From: Isochrysis galbana
Taxonomy: Eukaryota; Haptophyta; Isochrysidales; Isochrysidaceae
DNA length: 64,000 bases
Assembly: GCA_018136815.1 (NCBI GenBank)
Contig: CM030940.1
Coordinates: 204,701 to 268,700, forward strand
Reading direction: 5' to 3'
Position numbers and translations under genes: made by a program
Part shown: in pieces, positions 52,611-61,021 of the stretch
How positions within the stretch are numbered: position 1 is the first letter of the stretch
Layout: every line of letters starts with the position of its first letter
Notes under the pieces: generated by a model
Databases searched by the model: none
What the model was told of the DNA's origin: nothing
The model's input: the letters and a program-made list of their open reading frames with translations, nothing else

Positions 52611-52988
52611 TCCCTGTCGTATGTTTATATTGTTCTGAAATGCATCACGTATCTTGGAGGGAGGAAGGACAGGAGGGGACTGCGACACCCTCGCGACGGA
52701 GGTGGAGGTGGGGGGCGGGGTCCTTATAAATCCACTTATGATGTCTTCATTGAATTGGGATAAATTCCGTTCCTTCGTGCTTAGCAGCAAGGAGTCAAAC
52801 CACCGGTATACATGGGTGAAACCTCTAATCATCAAAGTTCTAAGCTGTTTCTGAATTTGGTCGAGTTCTTTGTATACAACGTCGACCCCAGGGCCTTCGA
52901 ATCTCCATCCATTGCTATCTCGGCGCAATAACACGCATTCAGTGTCGCAATCGGTGGGCAAAGCATACGCTGAATCTTGAACGTTCAT
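52563..52988 (-). CDS. Hypothetical protein cut by a retroelement 3' end
   Basis: 141 codons, AT-richer than its surroundings. It begins 'MNVQDSAYALPTDCDTE' and contains 'KELDQIQKQLRTLMIRGFTH' and 'LLLSTKERNLSQFNEDI'. The last ~14 codons ('KKIFLKFPATRAA') are read out of the inverted tail of the retroelement at 52565-52610, so the native C-terminus was lost when that element inserted. I recognise no family. Confidence 0.5.
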   Translation of the reverse strand: MNVQDSAYALPTDCDTECVLLRRDSNGWRFEGPGVDVVYKELDQIQKQLRTLMIRGFTHVYRWFDSLLLSTKERNLSQFNEDIISGFIRTPPPTSTSVARVSQSPPVLPPSKIRDAFQNNINIRQGEEKKIFLKFPATRAA

Positions 52989-53022
52989 GCCCGGCGCCCC
53001 CTTGTTCGTGTCAGAGGGACAA

Positions 53023-53040
53023 AAAAAATCTTCCCCCCGC
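53023..53040 (-). mobile_element. Retroelement-type 3' terminus
   Basis: AAAAAAAATCTT followed by a C-rich block. It resembles the shared terminus, but no longer homology was detected. Confidence 0.35.
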
Positions 53041-53136
53041 TCACAAGGGACTCGGTGACCCTTTTATGACCCGACATGCTGCTTACCATACACGCAGTAG
53101 AATAATTTTCCAAGGTATTGATCTCATTTCCCTCCG

Positions 53137-53202
53137 GCTCCCCCTCCGGCTCCCCCTCCGGCTCCCCCTCCGGCTCCCCCTCCGGCTCCCCCTCCGGTCA
53201 CG
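53137..53202. repeat. Tandem 12-mer CTCCGGCTCCCC, about 5 units
   Basis: Near-perfect head-to-tail 12-base units just downstream of the acetyltransferase stop codon. Confidence 0.95.
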
Positions 53203-53211
53203 CCGCCTTCG

Positions 53212-53613
53212 TCACAGACTGACAACCATGTGCACCACCGCTTTCTCGCCGAGCCAAGGATGTCTCAAACGAAGGGAGGGGGCCTCGAGCCGACGGGGAA
53301 CTCCACTGCGGGCTACCCGGAAGCCCACGCGATGATACAACGAGACGGGCCCCGACTCGAGCAACGTCCACAACCACAGGCGCCGCATCCCTAGCTCACG
53401 AGCGACACGCATCGCTTCCCGTAACAAAGCCCTCCCAACGCCTTGACCGCGCCAATCGGGGGTCACCCAAAAGTCGCACAGCTCGCCCGAGCGCCCACCC
53501 GACAGCAGGTTCACGCGCACCAAGCCCTTCGTCGAAGCAACGGCGAACGCTCCTTTCGCGGGGCGCGAGTAAGACGGTGGGATATCGGCGCTCCAGTGCG
53601 AAAAGGGCACCAC
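53212..53613 (-). CDS. GNAT-family N-acetyltransferase
   Basis: 133 residues. It has the GNAT acetyl-CoA loop in 'VTPDWRGQGVGRALLREAM' (R/Q-x-x-G-x-G/A signature RGQGVG), then 'ARELGMRRLWLWTLLES' and 'PVSLYHRVGFRVARSGV', the usual strand 5 to helix 4 end of the fold. The N-terminal part supplies the 'GLVRVNLLSGGRSGELCDFW' strands. It transfers an acetyl group from acetyl-CoA to an unknown amine. The length is normal for a single GNAT domain. A partial duplicate lies 250 bp away at 53716-53820. Confidence 0.85.
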   Translation of the reverse strand: MVPFSHWSADIPPSYSRPAKGAFAVASTKGLVRVNLLSGGRSGELCDFWVTPDWRGQGVGRALLREAMRVARELGMRRLWLWTLLESGPVSLYHRVGFRVARSGVPRRLEAPSLRLRHPWLGEKAVVHMVVSL

Positions 53614-53679
53614 GTGCCACGTGCATCCTTCGTCGACCCAAAGAGCCGCCTACCTGTCCTAACCCGAATTTTATGGCGA

Positions 53680-53825
53680 GGGGGGACGACCCGCATCGCG
53701 TTCTTTTGGGAGCGACTCGAGTAACGTCCACAACCACAGGCGCCGCATCCCTAGCTCACGAGCGACACGCACCGCTTCCCGTAACAAAGCGCTCCCAACG
53801 CCTGGACCGCACCAATCTCCGTCCC
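53680..53825 (-). pseudogene. Partial duplicate of the GNAT gene
   Basis: 53716-53820 matches 53350-53457 of the intact gene with a handful of changes ('LLREAVRVARELGMRRLWLW'). The acetyl-CoA loop start and the C-terminus are missing, and it is fused to 'LPKERDAGRP' sequence that recurs at 54355-54390. It cannot encode an enzyme. Confidence 0.8.
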
Positions 53826-53940
53826 CCTCCGGCATCTCCCCCCCCGTCCCTCCGGCATCTCCCTTCCTTCTCCCCTCCTCCGGCATCTCCCCTCCTCCGG
53901 CATCTCCCCTCCTCCGGCATCTCCCCTCCTCCGGCATGGC
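53826..53940. repeat. CTCCGGCATCTCCCC-type tandem repeat
   Basis: Five to six units of 15-17 bases built on CTCCGGCATCTCCCCTC. It is similar in motif to the 12-mer array at 53137 but a different unit. Confidence 0.9.
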
Positions 53941-54003
53941 GCTAATCCTCATAAAAAAAATAGAGGTCTCAAAAAAAAATGTTGCCATGAATACAACACA
54001 CAA

Positions 54004-54225
54004 ATGGCGGACGAAGAAATCTTGAAGAAAATCAAGAGTTATGAGTTGATTAAACAGTCTAGCAAAGAGGCTATGGAGCTATCCAAACTCATTCTTGATA
54101 TACTTCGTCCAAATCAGGACATCCAATCGGAAGTTAAACTATTAAAACTGAAAATAGAGGGTTATCAAGCAAACATCCGCCTAGCGGAAGCTGAACTAAA
54201 ACGACTCAGGCGACAAATAAGGTAA
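54004..54225 (+). CDS. Small coiled-coil ORF, AT-rich
   Basis: 73 codons, strongly helical and charged: 'MADEEILKKIKSYELI', 'KEAMELSKLILDILRP', then a heptad-like 'VKLLKLKIEGYQANIRLAEA'. Codon use is AT-rich and unlike the host genes here. The last codons overlap a strong splice-donor-like ATAAG|GTAAGC, so this may be an exon rather than a whole gene. A transferred or viral origin is possible but unproven. Confidence 0.5.
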   Translation: MADEEILKKIKSYELIKQSSKEAMELSKLILDILRPNQDIQSEVKLLKLKIEGYQANIRLAEAELKRLRRQIR

Positions 54226-55321
54226 GCGCGCCCTTTCCGACCGGGTACTTGCCCAATATAAAATTTCCAAGGGGGGCCAACGAAGGGAAGAGGCTGCCGC
54301 CGGCGGCGTCCCGCCTGGGTCGGGTGAAGGCCCTTGGTCGGGGTGGCGAGGGGGGGGGCGACCCGCATCGCGTTCTTTTGGGAGCGGACCATCGTAACGA
54401 AACGCGGGTGGAGTGTGTTTGTATTCAGTGTCTGTAGCGCACGTCATGCCCCCCACTGCGCGTGCGCGAGCCGCTCGCGCGAGGATCAATCCGGAGGCGT
54501 CTTCCTCCCCGCGCGCTTTCTTCTTTTTTCGCCGCGCGGACTCACCCCAGCGTTTCGTTACGGGTTTTATCTAGCCGACGTTTATGACAAAAAAAAACTG
54601 GCACCGAATGAAGGCAAGGCGCCTGACGAATTCTTCGGAAGGGCCGGTTCATCCGCCCACCGTTCAACGGATAACGGTCTGCCCACTTCCCGCGCCCCCT
54701 CATTTCGCAGAGGGGCAATCGAAGGGGCGTGCGATCCGATCTCGATCCTCCAACGCACAGCTCGGCGATCTCGACGGATGTGCCACTCATCATCGGCACC
54801 AATCTCGCTCTGATCTTCGATCTCGCCACTCAGATACCGAACGGGCATCGGCGACGCCGCGGACGCCACGCGACGATCTCGCTCGTATCCCACCGGCTTT
54901 GATTGGCCAATCTCGGCAGCGTCTCATCCGCCTTCTCTCCTCAGCAGAGCCCATCGCCTCGCTCCCCTCCCGCCACCCTTGCCCCCGCTCCCCCCGCCCC
55001 CCGCTCCCCCTCCCCCCTCCCACCTCCCCCGCAAGCTCCGGGCCCGTACGCCCCGCCGTCCCCACCACACCTCCCTGCCGCTCCTCCACCCTGCCCCACT
55101 TCTCGAACCAACCTGACGACTGAAGCCCGTTCATCCCACAGGCCGCTTGCACCCCTCGCCCGCTGCAGCCATCTCCTCGCACGCAAGGCGCTCCGCTCCT
55201 GTTACCAACCGTGGCTCTCGACCTGAATCGAAAGGAAGATAGCCCTTCGGACGAGTGCTGTGTCTAGCTGCCGCTCGCCTCGACGCAAGAGCCGTTCTCA
55301 GCGGCCCACCAGAGCTCCGTC
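54226..55321. other. No supported gene
   Basis: Contains a 35-base echo of 53680-53715 near 54355 ('cgacccgcatcgcgttcttt') and a C-rich block at 54960-55090. Frames overlap on both strands without protein-like pattern. Confidence 0.45.
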
Positions 55322-56659
55322 ATGGCTTGCCAAACACACGACGCTTGCTCCGTTTTCCAATCGCTCGCCAATTCCGATGCGACAATTGAGTTTGACTGGA
55401 CGAGTGGAGGGAGCGAGGTGACGAGGGGACCCACAGTCAACCAGCACGCAATCTCTTCCGACATTCAAGCTGCCGGGGTGCTATTCTGCCCATTCACCAC
55501 GTCACCGGACATCGGCATGAACAACGATGACCAAAGACAGCACTTAGCTCCTCTATGGCACGCCAAAGATCTGGATGAGCACGTAAGCCCTTCTACACCC
55601 TCAACATCTGCGAGACCCTCGCCAACTTTCCTATCGGCTATTCGGCAGGGAACTTCTTCGGTGGCGCGAACATTTATGCCAAACGACAGCGATGCTGATG
55701 CCACCGGCTTTGTTGCTCATTCGTTCCCTCAGCACGTATCATTGCCTGTCACGACCACGAACAAGATGAGAATGGACCGCAAACGTAACGCTGTCGTTAA
55801 CGATGATTCCGTTGCAAAGCGCTCTGCGACTATATCGGACGTGGACATGCATGATTCACATCGACGAGAGCAGGCAGCGTCTCCCTCCAGATGCCCTCTA
55901 TCAAACGACGTTGGACAGATCTTCAACCATCAAGAACCTTTGAGCAACAACTGTCAGCGCTCATCCTCTTACATTCATTATGCTGATGCATCAAAGCTAG
56001 CACCCTTACCAGCGTCCTGTGCACCTGCGCACGTTGTTTGTTTTGCACATGCCGGCTCACGCCAAGAGCAGCTCCTGCAAACAATTGATGGCTCGCGACC
56101 AGCTTGCTTGGCAAAATCGGTGTCCACGCCTTCGGTCAAGGCAATCAAAACGGAGCACACAATTTCCTCGAGCGCTCTGTCGAGGTGTGATCATGAAGAA
56201 GAGGACACCATGTTCATCAAGGCATGCACGGCATGGCAACGGCTGATATCTGCGCTACCTAATACAGTAACCCGCAAACCATGGTTGCCTCCCGGCAGCC
56301 TTTTCTTCGATGCGATTGATCAGGGAATCGATCGTGCGACGGCTTACACACTTGCACAAGAGTTCGCAATATGCTGCGCGCAACGGCAGCGCGAAAAGTG
56401 CGAGGCGTTGGTGGCCATGCTACGCCAAGTGGGCAGGGCTTTTTTGGCATTCGCCCCGTTCCCGGACGAAGCAATGATGCCGGCATCACCTAGGCAGATG
56501 GTATCGCCACTGAAACAGCTCTCAGACTTAGTTTCTACACGGCATGAGAGTGCAATAGCGCAGTCAACACGCACGGCCACCAAAATCATGCCCGACACGT
56601 GTGATACAACGCAGCTGCTCCTTTCTATTGACGAGCTGGTCACGTTGGCATTTTCATGA
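55322..56659 (+). CDS. Hypothetical protein, possibly nuclear
   Basis: 445 residues in one exon. The first two thirds are Ser/Thr/His-rich and probably disordered, with a basic patch 'RMDRKRNAV...VAKRSAT' that could serve as a nuclear signal. The last third looks helical: 'FIKACTAWQRLISALP', 'YTLAQEFAICCAQRQREKC', 'ALVAMLRQVGRAFLAF' and 'QLLLSIDELVTLAF'. Base composition is balanced and the frame is long without low complexity, which supports a real gene. I recognise no domain and assign no function. Confidence 0.6.
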   Translation: MACQTHDACSVFQSLANSDATIEFDWTSGGSEVTRGPTVNQHAISSDIQAAGVLFCPFTTSPDIGMNNDDQRQHLAPLWHAKDLDEHVSPSTPSTSARPSPTFLSAIRQGTSSVARTFMPNDSDADATGFVAHSFPQHVSLPVTTTNKMRMDRKRNAVVNDDSVAKRSATISDVDMHDSHRREQAASPSRCPLSNDVGQIFNHQEPLSNNCQRSSSYIHYADASKLAPLPASCAPAHVVCFAHAGSRQEQLLQTIDGSRPACLAKSVSTPSVKAIKTEHTISSSALSRCDHEEEDTMFIKACTAWQRLISALPNTVTRKPWLPPGSLFFDAIDQGIDRATAYTLAQEFAICCAQRQREKCEALVAMLRQVGRAFLAFAPFPDEAMMPASPRQMVSPLKQLSDLVSTRHESAIAQSTRTATKIMPDTCDTTQLLLSIDELVTLAFS

Positions 56660-57078
56660 GCATCAGCAGCCACATGACACGTAAGAAACGTTATCTATTC
56701 GCACACGTATACATGCTGTGCCATTCTTTTCCAATTGTCGTCCGTATTTTGTCTCCAACACTTGTTCCCGTGTTTTCCTTTTGTACTCCGCGAGCAGCCA
56801 ACTCCTGGTGTGTGCCCATCTCCTGTCACAAGCGTACTTCGTGACCACTGCTTCCAAGGATGAATACAGGAAGAGGGAGGAGATCCACAGTGGCTGACCG
56901 GGACCCATACCATCAAAATACTCGGCCCTGGTGACAATAGAACATTTGTTCAATTTTGCGCTCCCACCAGTTGTTCGCCCGAGGCCATTATTACAGTAGT
57001 AGTAGTAGTATATTTCCCTAATATTTTCTAGCTGTGCCCCCCCCCCCCCCCCAACTTCCCCCGCTTCCATCCTACTGT
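56660..57078. other. No gene seen
   Basis: 3' flank of the hypothetical gene, with a (TAG)n-like run and a poly-C tract near 57037-57052. Confidence 0.5.
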
Positions 57079-57564
57079 CCTTCCAGTAGGGCTAGGTAAA
57101 AATATGTAAACTTTGTTGCCCAAATATGTAGTAAAAATATGTCGAAATATGTAGAAAATCCGCCCAAATATGTAGAAAATATGTACATACAATAAGATGA
57201 AAATGCGCCGGGGAGGCGTCCCTCTGCCTCAAAAAAGTCAAAAGCACCCACCCACACCAACCACAAGAACATAAAAGAGCTAGCACACCGCTTCGCTCAT
57301 GAATAAAACATCAGATTATTTGCCAGGTACGTAGTACGTAGACCCTCTGCTCCTGCTTGCGCTTGTTGTGAGCTTGTAACGCAATATGAGGGACGCGGAC
57401 ACTTGATCTGCAAGGGAGTTAGTATGTAAACCTCCTCCCTACCGCCCAAATACGCCGTAAATATGTGAAATATGTACGAAAATGTAACGATATGTAATCC
57501 GGAGAAGTTGACCCAAATATGTAGTTCAATATGTCACATATTTTTACCTAGCCCTACCTTCCAG
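57079..57564. mobile_element. hAT-type MITE (57087-57556) with 8-bp target duplication
   Basis: Exact 21-bp terminal inverted repeats starting TAGGGCTAGGTAAAAA, flanked by CCTTCCAG on both sides (57079-57086 and 57557-57564). TAGGG ends and an 8-bp duplication are hallmarks of hAT transposons. The 470-bp body has no coding capacity. About a dozen AAATATGT(A/G) words cluster within ~100 bp of both ends, as expected for subterminal transposase-binding motifs. Immobile by itself; needs a transposase in trans. Confidence 0.93.
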
Positions 57565-57767
57565 GCGGGGCCCACCTCACTGCCTTGTTGCCTTGTTCAA
57601 CTGTCAATCGGTCGCTTACGCCCCGCATATGTGGCTTCCACATCATCTTGCAACCTCCACTGCCCCCTTCTCTGTGCTGCCGTGTGCTGTTGCGTACTCC
57701 TATTTGCTGCGATGTGCCGGAGTAAGTCCGCGTGCCACCTCTGCACTCTGGGCGTCAACCTTCAAAC

Positions 57768-58115
57768 TATTATTATAGTTTCAGCGACGATGCAGCGCGC
57801 GCCGACCGACCGCACCCTCTTCCCAGCCCCCCGCCACCACGACGCCCCATAGGGGCCGACCCAAGCCGCCGGAGCCGAAGCGCTTACAGGCCGCTGCCCC
57901 ACCCGACCAAGACGTCGACATGGCCCAGCCGCCCTCTCCTCCCTTGCAGCCACAGAGGCAAGGAACGGGAAAACTCCTGTTCCCAGCCGCCAGCCGAACA
58001 ACCGACCCAGAGCCAAGCTCTGGCCCCCACAGCGCCGCCGCCATGCCACCCCCTCAAGGACTCCCCATGGGGTGTTGCAGCTCTGCTGCCACCCCCATGG
58101 AGGCAACTCCTACCA
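57768..58115 (+). mobile_element. Retroelement subfamily A, 5' end
   Basis: AAACTATTATTATAGTTT, 'cagcgacg', then ATGCAGCGCGCGCC at 57790. The N-terminus has 'PPEPKRLQAAAP'-type and 'DVDMAQPPSPPLQPQRQG' sequence, in frames that require a shift. It is interrupted at 58116 by a SINE. Confidence 0.75.
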
Positions 58116-58495
58116 TGTCGCATTCGCGATGTCTCAGAGGCAAAGAAGAAATAACAATAAAAGAAATACAGTAAAAAGTAAAAAGAACAGAGGAAGAAAG
58201 AAGAAGAAGAGTGAAAGAAAGAAGAGAAAAACCCAGAGTATATAGGGTGGTTCTCAGCCCTTCCCATTGGACCTATGGCTACGTAAACTCTCACGTGGCA
58301 TAGTGGTTCAACCCACCGCCTTCATACCAACCTTTTGCTCTGGGTCGCGAGTTCGAGTCCGGACGGAGCGCTCTGCAGTTCGAGCCCCGCTCCTTCTCCT
58401 CTCCGCTCCTCTCCGCTCTTCTTCTACCGTTAAAATTCCGCACTCTTCTTCTACCGGTAAAATTCCGCTCTTCTTCTAACGTTAAATTCTGCGAA
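58116..58495 (+). mobile_element. tRNA-derived SINE, second copy
   Basis: Same start 'tgtcgcattcgcgatgtctc' as 42396, with an A box TGGCATAGTGGTT at 58296-58308 and a B box GTTCGAGTCC at 58351-58360. The 3' tail carries about three 'cttctaccgttaaattccg' units and is shorter than at 42.9 kb. Compared with the subfamily sequence at 17505-17530, about 25 bp of host element are missing at the insertion point. Confidence 0.85.
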
Positions 58496-58618
58496 CCTAC
58501 TTTTATAAGTGGGGGTCAATGGGGGCCTCGCGCCCCCCTCTCTCCATCGCGGACATCCCTTGGGGTGGGCCCGTACAATCAACCCCAGTCCCTGCCCTCC
58601 GGTAGGGGCTGGGCAATC
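58496..58618 (+). mobile_element. Retroelement body fragment
   Basis: Matches 17520-17645 ('cttttataagtgggggtcaa', 'gggcccgtacaatcaacccc'). It ends exactly where the inverted 3' end at 58619 begins. Confidence 0.75.
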
Positions 58619-58733
58619 AAAAAAAAATCTTCTTAAAATTCCCCGCTACGCGTGCGGCGTGAGGCAGTGTGCTAGTGTACCTCCCTACTACCCAACCTTA
58701 ACCCCTGACAACCCCCTCCCCCTTTCCCAGTTC
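58619..58733 (-). mobile_element. 3' end of the non-LTR retroelement, inverted
   Basis: Reverse complement of 52490-52608 ('tccccgctacgcgtgcggcg', 'ctacccaaccttaaccc'). Only the last ~115 bp were copied, a heavily 5'-truncated insertion. Confidence 0.88.
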
Positions 58734-59503
58734 CGGGGCTACCTGACGCTACGAAAATCTTCGCCAAGAAATGGTGCGATTCGCCCCCCCTCTCTCCCCC
58801 TCCGTCACGCGCGCTCACGCTCTACCCGTAAAGAATGGGCGGTCGCGCCCGCGGGGGGATCTGTTCCTTTATATCTAAGCTACATTCGGCATTTGATTCC
58901 CGCCCGATGCAGCGCCGTGTCGGGCTGTCGACAGTCCGACCACCCCCTGACCCTCTGGCATCATTGCCCGCGCAGCCCACCCAGCTCCTCACAGCGCGCG
59001 CACGCGGCTACCCTGGCTACCACAGACCCCGCCCCGACCATCCCGACCCGCCCCTCGCAGGATTCGCCTTCTCTCGAACTCGGCATCGAGAACCAGGACC
59101 AGCTCACCAACGCGGCCGTCCACGCGTGGCTGACGAGCCTGCGCGTTGAGGCTGCCTACGCGGCCATCCTCTCTCGGACAGTGCCAGATCTGGCATTGAT
59201 CGATGAGGCGAGACCCGCGGGTGGCCTCAGGACGGGCCTTGTCGTGGCGCTCTACGCTGCGGCGGGCAGGAAAGACCAAGATCCTACCAGAGCGCCTCAT
59301 AGCGCATCTCGCGGGAACCCACCACCCAGAGCAGAAATCATTTTCTGCCGCTGGGTGGTGGCCTTGGCAGATGGGGATGGGGCCCGGATATGTGTTAGTT
59401 GGGTGTATTGGGAACTTTCTAATGGAAAAAATTCTGAAATTTCCTTAACCGTGAGATGGTCATTTTTTTACCCCTAATAAAAAAACCCTGTTTGACCGCC
59501 CTA
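58734..59503 (+). mobile_element. TAGGGCGG transposon, left-truncated copy
   Basis: Matches 40680-41300, then joins directly to the right part (like 41895-42023), lacking the 202-bp tandem array. It ends CTGTTTGACCGCCCTA at 59503. The coding frame around 'SPSLELGIENQDQLTN' and 'IIFCRWVVALADGDG' is still open. The left terminus has been replaced by the inverted retroelement end. Confidence 0.85.
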
Positions 59504-59700
59504 CCACACGTGGTCTGACTCATTCACTCGATTTGGGGCAGTCGGTATCTCGTTGAAATCACGATCCACTACGTCTCACATACAGCACCAAGTAGACTCT
59601 GCAAATCTGATGGGTGCTGTATGTCCATACCAAAGAGCACCGACCGCGTAAAAGCAGACAACAGGTTTCGTCACACGTCTATAGGGAGGAGACGAGGGAG

Positions 59701-59774
59701 GTTGAGCAGTTCCCTGCAGTTGAGCAGTTCCCTGCACTTGAGCAGTTCCCTGCAGTTGAGCAGTTCCCTGAAGT
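59701..59774. repeat. 18-bp tandem repeat, four units
   Basis: Unit GTTGAGCAGTTCCCTGCA, head to tail with one or two changes. It is in frame (VEQFPA), but no gene context supports translation. Confidence 0.95.
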
Positions 59775-59949
59775 CCGCCCCGCCCCCCCCCCCCTGCCCC
59801 CCTGCCGCCCACCCTGCGTTTCCTACCAGCCCCCCTCTCCCTTCACAGCCCTCCCCCTGTCGCCCTCCCCGCGTGTCAGAATCGCGATGGACTCCGCTTT
59901 TGTGACACGTCCTATGGAACCAGACGAAGAGACCCGTCAAGTGTCCTCT

Positions 59950-60304
59950 TGCAGGCGGCGAGAGGTCTGGAGTCTCGACATCCGAAACATCACCTAGGGT
60001 AGCTAAACCTCTTAGTAGGAACCACAGCGGATATCAATGAGAATCCTACGATATATAAGGGAAGGTAACCCGAGCCAACACTAGAGCAAAGGATGAACCA
60101 CAGTCTCCTCCCGCCCCCTTCTCTCCAACTCCTAGCCGAAGCAGCGCGCGCGCCCTCCCCGGAACCAGCTTCTCCGCTAAAGAGGGAACTAGGAAAGGGG
60201 GAGGGAGTTGTTAGGGGTTAAGGTTGGGTAGTAGGGAGGTACACAAGCACACTGCCTCACGCCGCACGCGTAGCGGGGAATTTTAAGAAGATTTTTTTTT
60301 AAAA
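59950..60304 (+). mobile_element. 3' end of the non-LTR retroelement, 5'-truncated
   Basis: Opens inside the ORF2 C-terminus ('RRREVWSLDIRNIT' against 'GLDIRNIT'), then the same 3' UTR as 52303-52608 ('cggatatcaatgagaatcc', 'gttgttaggggttaaggttg'), ending AAGATTTTTTTT. The 5' joint is at about 59950. Confidence 0.88.
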
Positions 60305-60357
60305 AATAGTGTTTGACCGTCCTACCTTAGAAGTTAAAATAGTGCGTTTGACTGCCC
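60303..60357 (+). mobile_element. Two right ends of TAGGGCGG-type transposons
   Basis: GTGTTTGACCGTCCTA and, 40 bases later, GCGTTTGACTGCCCTA, each preceded by the 'aaaatag' or 'ttagaagttaaaatag' found at other right ends. Fragments only. Confidence 0.6.
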
Positions 60358-60364
60358 TAGGAGG

Positions 60365-60490
60365 GTGGACGCGGTCGCTTGGCTAGCGACTATTCCATGG
60401 GGGCTGGGGGGCCGCCCTCGGCAGGGGGCCCGGTGGAGAGGCAAGAGTCGCGCCGGCGCGCTCCATCGCAACCAACTATAATGTTAGTTG
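60365..60490 (-). mobile_element. Retroelement subfamily C, 5' fragment
   Basis: Minus strand: perfect stem-loop CAACTAACATTATAGTTG near 60488, 'gttgcg', then ATGGAGCGCGCCGGCG. It continues to 'gctagccaagcgaccgcgtc' and stops at a transposon right end. Confidence 0.75.
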
Positions 60491-61021
60491 CGGAATGGAC
60501 ATTGAATGGAATGATAGGTATAGGTGTAGCAGAGTTTTTCAAGATTATGTTTTTCAGTTGAGACATTCGCACAGCGGAGGTGAGTCAACCGTGCGTTGCG
60601 AATACTAGCGCCGCCGACTTGTGTCTCCCGGCTTGCCAAAGTTGGCTCGGCAAGGATATGACCTCAAGAGCATGCTGAGTTGGGCGTGCAACCCAAACCT
60701 CCCTATGAAGGTGACGGCAACCGTACAAGACAACTAGAAAATGACCGATGCCGAGAGCACTCGCCGCATTCGAAGGTGGTGTCTGGGAACTAAGCGGGGA
60801 TGATTGCATCGACCATAATCCAATCGGCTTTTGTCCACCGAGACTGTTCCTGGATGACTTCCCCCCCCTCCCTTCCCATACGCTTGGCGGCGCACACGGC
60901 CAGACACGGCACATCATCACTAAGCATGGACACCTGTATCCGCGGTAAGGCGGGTGAGGCGGGGCGGAAATTTGCAGATGAGGGTCCGGTGAAATCTCGT
61001 CAACCGGCGCCTTGCTCACAT
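60491..61021. other. No gene seen
   Basis: Spacer between a retroelement fragment and the 3' end of the membrane-protein gene. No supported ORF. Confidence 0.45.
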
